Source of the DNA: an uncultured Collinsella sp.
GTDB lineage: Bacteria; Actinomycetota; Coriobacteriia; Coriobacteriales; Coriobacteriaceae
Length of the DNA stretch: 12,271 nucleotides
Reading direction: 5' to 3'
NCBI GenBank assembly: GCA_958403395.1
Contig: CATXXF010000053.1
Span: 1 to 12,271, forward strand
Positions 6,447-12,271 of the stretch are shown here, in pieces (positions within the stretch are counted from its first letter, which is position 1; each line of letters starts with the position of its first letter). The notes under the pieces were generated by a model. It saw only the letters and a program-made list of their open reading frames with translations, did no database searches and was not told where the DNA came from. Position numbers and translations under genes: made by a program.

Positions 6447-7694
6447 ATGGCAACTAATCAAGAAACGGCCGTCATTAAGGCGCGCATGGACCGTATTCCT
6501 TCGGCGTTGTCGCCCGAGCTGGTCGAGCGCATTTCCGCCGATCGTGCTTCGGGTGCCGTCAACCCGTATCGTTGCAACGACGATCAGGTCATTCGTCGTA
6601 TTGATCGCGCTGCCGACAAAGGCACGCTTATGCGTCCGGCCTTTATGCGCGATACCGAAAAGATTTTGCATCTGCCCGCATACACCCGCTATGCAGGCAA
6701 AACGCAGGTCTTCAGTTTTCGCAGCAACGACGACCTGTCACGCCGCGGTCTGCACGTGCAGCTTGTCTCGCGCATCGCGCGCGATATCGGTCGCGCCCTG
6801 GGGCTCAACTGCGATCTGATCGAGGCGATTGGTCTGGGCCACGACTTGGGACACACGCCTTTCGGCCATGCTGGCGAGCGCTTCCTCAACGATATCTATC
6901 ATGAGCGTACGGGGCGTTATTTTTTCCATAACGTGCAGTCGGTCCGCGTGCTCGACGCGTTGTATGGCCGCAACGTGTCGCTCCAGACGCTCGACGGCGT
7001 GCTATGCCATAACGGCGAGTACGAGCAGCGTGTGTTTGAGCTCTCGGACATGAGCTCCTTTGACCAGTTTGACCAGACGGTTGAGGATTGCATTGCCACG
7101 GGCTATAGCGCAATTGAGCATCTGCGTCCCATGACGCTCGAGGGCTGCGTCGTTCGCATTTCGGATATTCTTGCCTACGTCGGTCGTGACCGTCAGGATG
7201 CGATCGCGGCGGGCCTGCTGTCACCCGACGCTTTTGATGATGGCCGGGGCGGTGCCTACAACAGTTGGATCCTTACGCACGCTTCCGTCGATATCGTGGA
7301 GCATAGCTATGGTAAGCCGCGCATCGAGATGAGCGAGGACCTGTTTGAGGAGATCCGCCGTGCCAAGCGCGAGAACTACGAGAAGATCTATAGCAAGGGC
7401 GGTATCGAAGGCGACTCCGAGGCGGAGCTGCGCGAAGCCTTCGAAAAGCTTTACGACCGTTGCCTGCAGGATATAAACGAAGGTGACGAGTCCTCGTATA
7501 TCTTTAAACACCACATTTCTCGCATCGAGCAGCAGCTTTCCTACTACGATCGCGCCTATGCCTGGCAGAACGATAAGGACCAGGCGGTCGTGGATTACAT
7601 TGCGAGCATGACGGACGGTTATTTCTGCGAGCTCACGAGCAAGCTGTTTCCGGGATTGAAGTTTCCGCACCGTACCTATATTAACGAACGGTAG
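6447..7694 (+). CDS. dgt: HD-domain deoxyguanosinetriphosphate triphosphohydrolase-like protein
   Basis: Predicted to hydrolyse dNTPs (dGTP) to the nucleoside and triphosphate, lowering or balancing dNTP pools. The 415-residue protein carries the TQVF segment (86-89), H103, and GLGHDLGHTPFGHAGE (129-144) with the metal-binding H132-D133 pair. HNVQSVRVLD (161-170) and RISDILAYVGRD (237-248) follow, with D240 as the last HD ligand. This is the HD signature of the dGTPase family. I chose the ATG at 6447 because AAGGAG (6435-6440) lies 6 nt upstream; the in-frame TTG at 6420 sits before that site. Substrate range in this family varies (dGTP or several dNTPs) and cannot be told here. The neighbouring rarA also serves replication. 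Confidence 0.88.
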   Translation: MATNQETAVIKARMDRIPSALSPELVERISADRASGAVNPYRCNDDQVIRRIDRAADKGTLMRPAFMRDTEKILHLPAYTRYAGKTQVFSFRSNDDLSRRGLHVQLVSRIARDIGRALGLNCDLIEAIGLGHDLGHTPFGHAGERFLNDIYHERTGRYFFHNVQSVRVLDALYGRNVSLQTLDGVLCHNGEYEQRVFELSDMSSFDQFDQTVEDCIATGYSAIEHLRPMTLEGCVVRISDILAYVGRDRQDAIAAGLLSPDAFDDGRGGAYNSWILTHASVDIVEHSYGKPRIEMSEDLFEEIRRAKRENYEKIYSKGGIEGDSEAELREAFEKLYDRCLQDINEGDESSYIFKHHISRIEQQLSYYDRAYAWQNDKDQAVVDYIASMTDGYFCELTSKLFPGLKFPHRTYINER

Positions 7695-7698
7695 TTCG

Positions 7699-7715
7699 TA
7701 TAAATTCGGTATACT
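7699..7715 (+). promoter_or_regulatory. Possible -10 boxes upstream of rarA
   Basis: Two AT-rich hexamers close to a -10 consensus, TATAAA (7699-7704) and TATACT (7710-7715), lie 40-56 nt before the rarA start. Neither has a clear -35 at the right distance. Just before them, over the dGTPase stop codon, is a 6-bp hairpin (ACGAAC 7684-7689 with GTTCGT 7694-7699) without a T-run. The call is weak. Confidence 0.25.
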
Positions 7716-7754
7716 GTTAGTGGAAAACGTTTTTGATTGATACACGGGATGGCT

Positions 7755-9104
7755 ATGGACGACCTTTTTTCTGCTTCGACGCGCGAGCGTTCCTTTCAGA
7801 ATGCGCCGCTTGCGGTGCGTATGCGCCCCAATTCGCTCGACGAGTATGTGGGCCAGCAAAAGGCCGTCGGTAAGGGCTCATGGTTGCGTGCCGCGATCGA
7901 ACACGACGTGCTTTCCAGTGTGCTTTTGTATGGGCCGGCCGGTACGGGTAAGACGACGCTGGCCCATATTATCGCCAACCATACTAAGAGCGAGTTTGTC
8001 GAGGTCAGCGCTGTGACGGGCACCGTGAAGGACTTGCGCCGCGTGATCGACGAGGCCAAGACGCGTCTGAATACGTATGACCGTCGCACTATCCTGTTTA
8101 TCGACGAGATTCATCGCTTTTCGAAGTCACAACAGGATGCATTGCTACATGCGGTTGAGAACCGTACCGTCATTATGATTGGTGCCACGACGGAGAACCC
8201 GTACTTCGAGGTCAACTCGGCGTTGCTCTCGCGTGGTCGTGTGGTGGAACTTGAACACCTTAAGGACGAGGACATAGCCACGCTGATCGAGCGTGCGCTC
8301 GAGGCTCCGCATGGCCTGAACGGTAAGTTCTCGGCCGATGTTGATACGGTTAAGACCATTTGCACGCTGGCAGCGGGTGACGCTCGCTCGGCGCTCACGA
8401 CGCTCGAGCTTGCGAGCGAGATTGCCGTCACACGTCCCGATACCGAGGGAACGCCGGCGCCGGCGGTGGGGGAGCGCTATCCCATTACCGTGGATGACGT
8501 TAAGATTGCCAACCCGCGTCGTGGCTTTTCGTACGACAAAAACGGTGACATGCACTACGACATCATCAGTGCATTTATTAAGTCCATGCGCGGTAGCGAC
8601 CCCGATGCCACGATCTATTGGCTCGCGCGCATGATTGACGCGGGGGAGGATCCTAAGTTTATCGCTCGTCGTATTATGATTCAGGCTTCTGAGGATGTTG
8701 GCAACGCCGACCCGCAGGCGCTTTTGGTGGCACATGCCGCGTTTAAGTCTGCCGAGGTCATTGGCTATCCCGAATGTCGCATTAACCTGGCTCAGGCTGC
8801 GCTCTATGTTTGCCTGGCGCCAAAATCCAACGCGTGTGAGGCTTCGATCGATGCGGCGCTGGCCGATATCCATTCTAGTGGGCTTCGTGAGGTGCCGAGT
8901 TATTTGCGCGATCGTCATCGCCCAGGTAGCGACGAATACGGTGTATATAAGTATCCACATGATTATCCCGAAGGCTGGGTCGATCAGCGCTATTTGCCCG
9001 AGGGACTGGAGCGCGGCGCGTTCTGGCAGCCTGCCGGCCGCGGTTGGGAAGAATGGCGCGTAGAGCAAAGTGAACGCGACCGCAGCGGGAATGCACCGAA
9101 GTAG
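7755..9104 (+). CDS. rarA: Replication-associated recombination protein A (AAA+ ATPase, RarA/MgsA)
   Basis: AAA+ ATPase related to clamp-loader and RuvB proteins that acts at stalled replication forks. In order: PLAVRMRPNSLDEYVGQ (about 18-34), Walker A GPAGTGKT (60-67), Walker B ILFIDE (113-118), sensor-1 GATTEN (143-148) and an arginine-rich LLSRGRV (158-163). The C-terminal tetramerisation part includes MRGSDPDATIYWLARM and the VGNADPQALL segment, followed by the VPSYLRDRH tail. The 449-residue length is typical. The ATG at 7755 is preferred because GGG (7746-7748) lies 6 nt upstream; an in-frame ATG at 7749 would add two residues but touches that GGG directly, and a TTG at 7737 has no good site. 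A 60-nt gap separates it from the dGTPase. Confidence 0.95.
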   Translation: MDDLFSASTRERSFQNAPLAVRMRPNSLDEYVGQQKAVGKGSWLRAAIEHDVLSSVLLYGPAGTGKTTLAHIIANHTKSEFVEVSAVTGTVKDLRRVIDEAKTRLNTYDRRTILFIDEIHRFSKSQQDALLHAVENRTVIMIGATTENPYFEVNSALLSRGRVVELEHLKDEDIATLIERALEAPHGLNGKFSADVDTVKTICTLAAGDARSALTTLELASEIAVTRPDTEGTPAPAVGERYPITVDDVKIANPRRGFSYDKNGDMHYDIISAFIKSMRGSDPDATIYWLARMIDAGEDPKFIARRIMIQASEDVGNADPQALLVAHAAFKSAEVIGYPECRINLAQAALYVCLAPKSNACEASIDAALADIHSSGLREVPSYLRDRHRPGSDEYGVYKYPHDYPEGWVDQRYLPEGLERGAFWQPAGRGWEEWRVEQSERDRSGNAPK

Positions 9105-9135
9105 CTGCTGATAATTTTGTCCCACGTTGCTGCTC

Positions 9136-9166
9136 TTGGCATGTTCGGTCCCCTTTGGGGTACCAT
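9136..9166 (+). promoter_or_regulatory. Candidate promoter of the sigma-factor operon
   Basis: TTGGCA (9136-9141) matches the -35 consensus at five of six positions. TACCAT (9161-9166) fits the loose TAnnnT -10 of high-GC bacteria, but the spacer is 19 bp, longer than ideal. The 100-nt gap after rarA (9105-9204) holds no terminator that I can see. A small hairpin-like stretch, GGTCCCC-TTT-GGGGTACC, overlaps the promoter. Confidence 0.3.
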
Positions 9167-9204
9167 GGAAACCGTCTGTATATCGATTCCTTTGGGAGGC
9201 TTGT

Positions 9205-9795
9205 ATGAGTCCCATTCAAATCGCCCTGCTGCTGCTCGCCGTTGCCGGCGTGTGGGCCATCGCTGAGCTCGCGCTCACCCTGCGCAAGACCCGCAATGTT
9301 GTCGACTCGCTCGATAAAACCGTGAACGACCTCAACAACACCATCGCCGAGGCTCAGCCTGTGGTGGCAAAGCTCGATGGCGCTGTCGACGAGCTTACGC
9401 CGGCGCTTGCCCAGATGGAGCCGCTCCTCAAGTCGAGCAAGACCGCCGTCGACGCCCTTACCTCCAATCTCGTAGAGGTCGAAGCCGTGGTTCGCGACAT
9501 TTCTGAGGTCACCGGTAGCATGGCCGAGGCCAGCAATGCTGTGTCGAGCGTGACTGATTCTGCGGCAGGTGCCGTGCAGAAACTCTTTAACAAGGTGAAG
9601 GCTCCCGCGGCCGACGCCGAGCGCAAGCTTTCCGCTGCCGAAGAAGCCGAGCAGCCGACCGAGCGTGTCCTGATTGGCGAAGCCGGGGACGATGTTGCTG
9701 CTGGTGACAATGATGCACAGAAGCCTGCTGCTAAAGCAGCCCAGTATTACACCTACACGCCCGCCGAGACCTCTGAGGAGTCCTGCGATGAGTAG
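9205..9795 (+). CDS. DUF948-like membrane-anchored coiled-coil protein
   Basis: Function unknown. One N-terminal membrane helix (about residues 4-22) is followed by a long heptad-rich helical region (about 28-110, with repeated VVxxLDxTVxxLN-type spacing) and an acidic, Ala/Glu-rich C-terminal tail. This layout matches the DUF948 family, which includes Bacillus subtilis YtxG, a protein of the general stress regulon. The ATG at 9205 has GGGAGG (9194-9199) 5 nt upstream. The gene overlaps the next one by 8 nt (ATGAGTAG), so translation is probably coupled. It sits first in a sigma-factor operon, where an anti-anti-sigma gene would be found in the spoIIA and sigB arrangements. A signalling role is therefore possible but is inference only. 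Confidence 0.8.
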   Translation: MSPIQIALLLLAVAGVWAIAELALTLRKTRNVVDSLDKTVNDLNNTIAEAQPVVAKLDGAVDELTPALAQMEPLLKSSKTAVDALTSNLVEVEAVVRDISEVTGSMAEASNAVSSVTDSAAGAVQKLFNKVKAPAADAERKLSAAEEAEQPTERVLIGEAGDDVAAGDNDAQKPAAKAAQYYTYTPAETSEESCDE

Positions 9796-10165
9796 CGAAG
9801 CAACCTGCCCCATCACGCTGACCGTTGCCGGTGACCCGCGTCTCGCTCGCCTTGTGCGCATGACGGCAGCCAACGTTGGTGCCCTGTGCTCTATGTCTGT
9901 CGATCGCATCGAGGACATCCGTATGGCTGCCGAGGAAGCCTTCATCTTTGGCTGCATGGCTGTTGATTCCGACGATATCTCGATCAAATTCGATGTCGAC
10001 GAATCGCACGTGGGCATGACCTTTACCTTTGGCGATCAGGCGACTGTCGATGAGGATGACCAGGCAGCGGTATATGCCGAACTCATCCTCGCGAGCGTGT
10101 GCGATTCCTACGAAAAGACTGCGGCGCCCCTGACGCTTTCCCTCGACCTCAAGGCGGATATCTAA
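9788..10165 (+). CDS. Small RsbW/SpoIIAB-like protein, candidate anti-sigma factor with degenerate ATP site
   Basis: Probably binds and restrains the sigma factor encoded next. The 125-residue length, the position directly before a SigB/SigF-family gene, and the IEDIRMAAEEA segment (41-51) resemble the RsbW/SpoIIAB histidine-kinase-like ATPase domain. By eye against the RsbW pattern, the N-box Glu (E50) is kept, but the Mg-binding Asn is Phe (F54) and the following His is Ala (A58). The DxG motif reads TFGDQ, with Thr (T80) for Asp. No later GxG box is visible. If the alignment is right, it may not bind or hydrolyse ATP. The ATG at 9788 has GAGGAG (9775-9780) 7 nt upstream; a longer in-frame start at 9674 lies inside the previous gene and is rejected. 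One base separates it from the sigma gene. An unrelated small protein cannot be excluded. Confidence 0.68.
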   Translation: MSSEATCPITLTVAGDPRLARLVRMTAANVGALCSMSVDRIEDIRMAAEEAFIFGCMAVDSDDISIKFDVDESHVGMTFTFGDQATVDEDDQAAVYAELILASVCDSYEKTAAPLTLSLDLKADI

Positions 10166-10166
10166 T

Positions 10167-10958
10167 ATGACCGAACGTTCCCGGAGCGGCAAGACCGCTT
10201 GGGACAAGGAGAAAACCCGCGAGCTGTTTCGTCGTTACAAGGAGACCGGTGATCCGGACGCCCGTGAGCAGCTCGTCATGTCCCATATGAACCTGGTAAG
10301 GTTTCTTGCCAACAAATTTAAGAATCGCGGCGAGCCGCTCGACGACCTCATGCAGGTCGGCTATCTGGGTTTGCTCAAGGCTATCGACCGTTTTGACCCC
10401 GAGCGCGGGCTCGAGTTCACGACGTTTGCAACACCCACTATCCTGGGCGAGATCAAACGCCATTTCCGCGACAAGGGCTGGAGTGTGCGCGTTCCGCGTC
10501 GCCTGCAGGAGCTCTCTGCCAAGGTCAACCAGGCTACTGACAAACTTACCAACGAGCTGCAGCGTTCGCCCAAGGTTGAGGAGATCGCTGAGTATCTAGA
10601 TGTGACGGTCGATGAGGTCCTCGAGGCTATGGAATCGTCTTCGGCCTATACCTCGGTGCCCATCGAGGCTCCTGGTGCGTCCGATTCCGACGATGCCCCC
10701 TCGATTCTCGACCGTTACGCCGACGACGACAACGAGCTCGACTTTACCGATGACCGCCTAGTGATCGAGGAAGCCATCCGTGATTTCTCGCCGCGCGAGC
10801 GCGAGGTGATCGAGCTGCGCTTTGTGAAGGGCATGACCCAGATCGAGATCGCCAAGAAGCTGGGTATTTCTCAGGTGCAGGTTTCGCGTCTGCTGCGCCG
10901 CACGCTTAAGAAGATTCAGGACAAGATCGACCCCGACGGAGTGATGATTCGTTCATGA
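10167..10958 (+). CDS. RNA polymerase sigma factor, SigB/SigF/SigG family
   Basis: Directs RNA polymerase to an alternative promoter set, in this family usually for general stress or sporulation-like programmes. The 263-residue length is typical. Region 2 is about residues 33-110, with PLDDLMQVGYLGLLKAIDRFDP (57-78) and the FTTFATPTILGEIKRHFRDKG stretch (84-104). Region 3 is about 112-170 (RLQELSAKVNQATDKL, then SPKVEEIAEYL). Region 4 is about 198-255, with the helix-turn-helix TQIEIAKKLGISQVQVSRLL (224-243). The ATG at 10167 follows the previous stop by one base; GGCGGA (10153-10158) is a modest ribosome site 8 nt upstream, so translation may depend on coupling. The last codons overlap the next gene by 4 nt (ATGA). 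A sporulation role is not suggested by anything in the window. Confidence 0.95.
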   Translation: MTERSRSGKTAWDKEKTRELFRRYKETGDPDAREQLVMSHMNLVRFLANKFKNRGEPLDDLMQVGYLGLLKAIDRFDPERGLEFTTFATPTILGEIKRHFRDKGWSVRVPRRLQELSAKVNQATDKLTNELQRSPKVEEIAEYLDVTVDEVLEAMESSSAYTSVPIEAPGASDSDDAPSILDRYADDDNELDFTDDRLVIEEAIRDFSPREREVIELRFVKGMTQIEIAKKLGISQVQVSRLLRRTLKKIQDKIDPDGVMIRS

Positions 10959-12271
10959 GTGAGCACCCCCAACAAACCGATCGCGTGCTGCGCGACACCC
11001 GCATTCTGACGCTGCGCATTTGGGCTGTTGTCGGCTGCATTGTCATCGCCGCTGTCATCTTTAACCTTATGGGCATCCTGGCGCCGGTTATTGAGTTTCT
11101 TGCCGTCGGCTCCATCATTGCTTTTGTGATGTCCCCGATCACCAACTGGCTCGAGCACCATGGCGTGAATCGCGGCATCGGTTCGCTTATCGCGCTTATT
11201 GTTGTTGTTGCCGTGCTCGTCGGTGTCGTTTGCATTTTGTCGCCGATTCTCTTTGGTCAGATCATGGAAGTCCTGAGCCGCCTGCCCGAGCAGCTTCGTG
11301 TTGCAGGTGGCGATCTCAACGAGATGATCTCGCATGCAAAGACGCTCAACAACACGCCGCTCAAGGAGTATTTGGACGATAATCTTTCGTCGCTGGTTGC
11401 CGTGGCATCGAGGTATGTGTCTCAGATTGCCGCCGAGCTTGGTCGTGGTGTGTTCCCACTCATCACCAATACGGCCTCGCAGCTGTTCGTTATCTTCCTT
11501 GGCCTGGTGCTTGCCTACTGGATGGCCTGCGACTACCCTCGCATGCACCACGAGATTTGCACCATCATCGGTCAGGAGAAGGAGACCTCGTACCGCTTTA
11601 TGGTCGCCATCCTTTCTCGCTCTGTCGGCGGCTACATGCGCGGTATGGTCGTGACGTCCATCTGCGGTGGTTTCCTCGCCTTTATCGGTTTTATGATCAT
11701 CGGCCATCCGTATGCGGCGCTCATGGCTATCTTTACCGGCATCATGCATTTGGTTCCGGTCGTCGGTCCCTGGGTGAGCGCAGCAATCGCCACGGTGCTC
11801 GGTTTCATGTTCAGCCCCATGTTGGCGTTATGGACGCTCATCGTGACGATGGTCGCGCAAAACGTCACCGATAACGTCATTTCGCCCAAGGTCATGCAGA
11901 GCTCGGTGCAGGTGCATCCCATCATGAGCCTCACGGCGCTCGTTATTGGCTCGGCACTCATGGGCCCCATCGGCATGATTATTGCCATCCCGCTTTGTGC
12001 GGCCCTCAAGGGTATCTTCGTGTACTACTTCGAGAATGAGACCGGCCGACAGCTTGTGGCCTATGACGGCGCCGTGTTTAAGGGCACGCCGTACCGCGAT
12101 GCCGATGGCAACCCGGTCGCCGCCTACGACGCGCTCGGCGACGACACCTTCATCTACGAGTCCGAGCTCATCGGCAACGAGACTGCGCCCGAGGCCAAGG
12201 CCATGCCCAAGCCCGAGCTCGATAATCCCTGGATCAAGCTCTCAGGTCTGCAACCTGATGCCACGGGCCTC
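10955..12271 (+). CDS. AI-2E/PerM-family membrane transporter, 3'-truncated by window edge
   Basis: Polytopic membrane protein of the AI-2E exporter family (related to PerM, YrrI and TqsA); transported substrates vary and most members are uncharacterised. The frame stays open to the window end, with 439 residues visible. It starts with ATG overlapping the sigma-factor stop (ATGA). Several hydrophobic segments are seen from about residue 24 on. The family hallmarks are LVPVVGPWVSA and DNVISPKVMQ followed by VHPIMSLTALVIG and a final helix ending in KGIFVYYFE. From about residue 360 on, at least 80 hydrophilic residues follow, an acidic tail that many family members lack. In Bacillus a member of this family (yrrI) lies before alaS; whether alaS follows here cannot be seen. 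Confidence 0.9.
   Translation, partial: MSEHPQQTDRVLRDTRILTLRIWAVVGCIVIAAVIFNLMGILAPVIEFLAVGSIIAFVMSPITNWLEHHGVNRGIGSLIALIVVVAVLVGVVCILSPILFGQIMEVLSRLPEQLRVAGGDLNEMISHAKTLNNTPLKEYLDDNLSSLVAVASRYVSQIAAELGRGVFPLITNTASQLFVIFLGLVLAYWMACDYPRMHHEICTIIGQEKETSYRFMVAILSRSVGGYMRGMVVTSICGGFLAFIGFMIIGHPYAALMAIFTGIMHLVPVVGPWVSAAIATVLGFMFSPMLALWTLIVTMVAQNVTDNVISPKVMQSSVQVHPIMSLTALVIGSALMGPIGMIIAIPLCAALKGIFVYYFENETGRQLVAYDGAVFKGTPYRDADGNPVAAYDALGDDTFIYESELIGNETAPEAKAMPKPELDNPWIKLSGLQPDATGL

Noticed and set aside
9143..9163. Possible SigB-type promoter (GTT near 9143, GGGGTA 9157-9162)
   Set aside because: The spacing between the two parts is about 8-10 bases, short of the 12-17 seen for SigB/SigF promoters, and the first element matches poorly. 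Self-regulation of the sigma operon cannot be claimed.
9674..9787. Longer N-terminus for the anti-sigma-like protein from 9674
   Set aside because: It would overlap the DUF948-like gene by more than 110 nt, and the added residues are Pro/Arg/Leu-rich shadow sequence. GAGGAG places the start at 9788.
8145..10017. Two long minus-strand frames (8145-9215 and 8875-10017)
   Set aside because: They are antisense to rarA, the DUF948-like gene and the anti-sigma-like gene. No motifs, no ribosome sites, and their compositions look like codon-bias shadows.

Overview
The window looks like a piece of chromosome from a GC-rich Gram-positive bacterium, most likely a Coriobacteriia member (Actinomycetota) of the Collinsella type. 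This rests on codon choice, the tight gene packing and the set of protein variants seen. It is an impression from the sequence, not a database result. All real genes lie on the + strand. No tRNA, rRNA, CRISPR array, transposase or phage gene is visible.

Layout. (1) Positions 2-2548 hold the last ~850 codons of ileS, cut by the left edge. (2) Positions 2549-2920 are the only long non-coding stretch. It holds three strong inverted repeats: a 16-bp stem over the ileS stop codon, a nested ~98-nt foldable element, and a clear intrinsic terminator. An open minus-strand frame of 45 codons runs through it, and a palindrome lies just before lspA. (3) lspA and an RluD-type pseudouridine synthase overlap by one base and form an operon. 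(4) A membrane GT2 glycosyltransferase has its own leader and ends in a terminator-like hairpin. (5) A minimal A24 (TadV/CpaA-like) prepilin peptidase starts 26 nt after that hairpin. (6) An HD-domain dGTPase-like protein is followed by (7) RarA/MgsA, an AAA+ replication-recombination ATPase. (8) The last block is a tightly coupled operon: a DUF948-like membrane coiled-coil protein, a small RsbW/SpoIIAB-like protein with a degraded ATP site, a SigB/SigF/SigG-family sigma factor, and an AI-2E/PerM-family membrane protein cut by the right edge.

Most of the window is housekeeping: isoleucyl-tRNA charging, lipoprotein signal-peptide removal, 23S rRNA modification, dNTP control and stalled-fork processing. 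The most distinctive part is 9205-12271. A sigma factor is coupled to a partner that resembles an anti-sigma kinase but lacks the Asn and His of the N box and the Asp of the DxG motif. A membrane coiled-coil protein sits where an anti-anti-sigma gene (rsbV/spoIIAA) would be expected. The second point of interest is the structured DNA between ileS and lspA. I did not find a wholly new system that I could defend; the candidates are listed with their limits.
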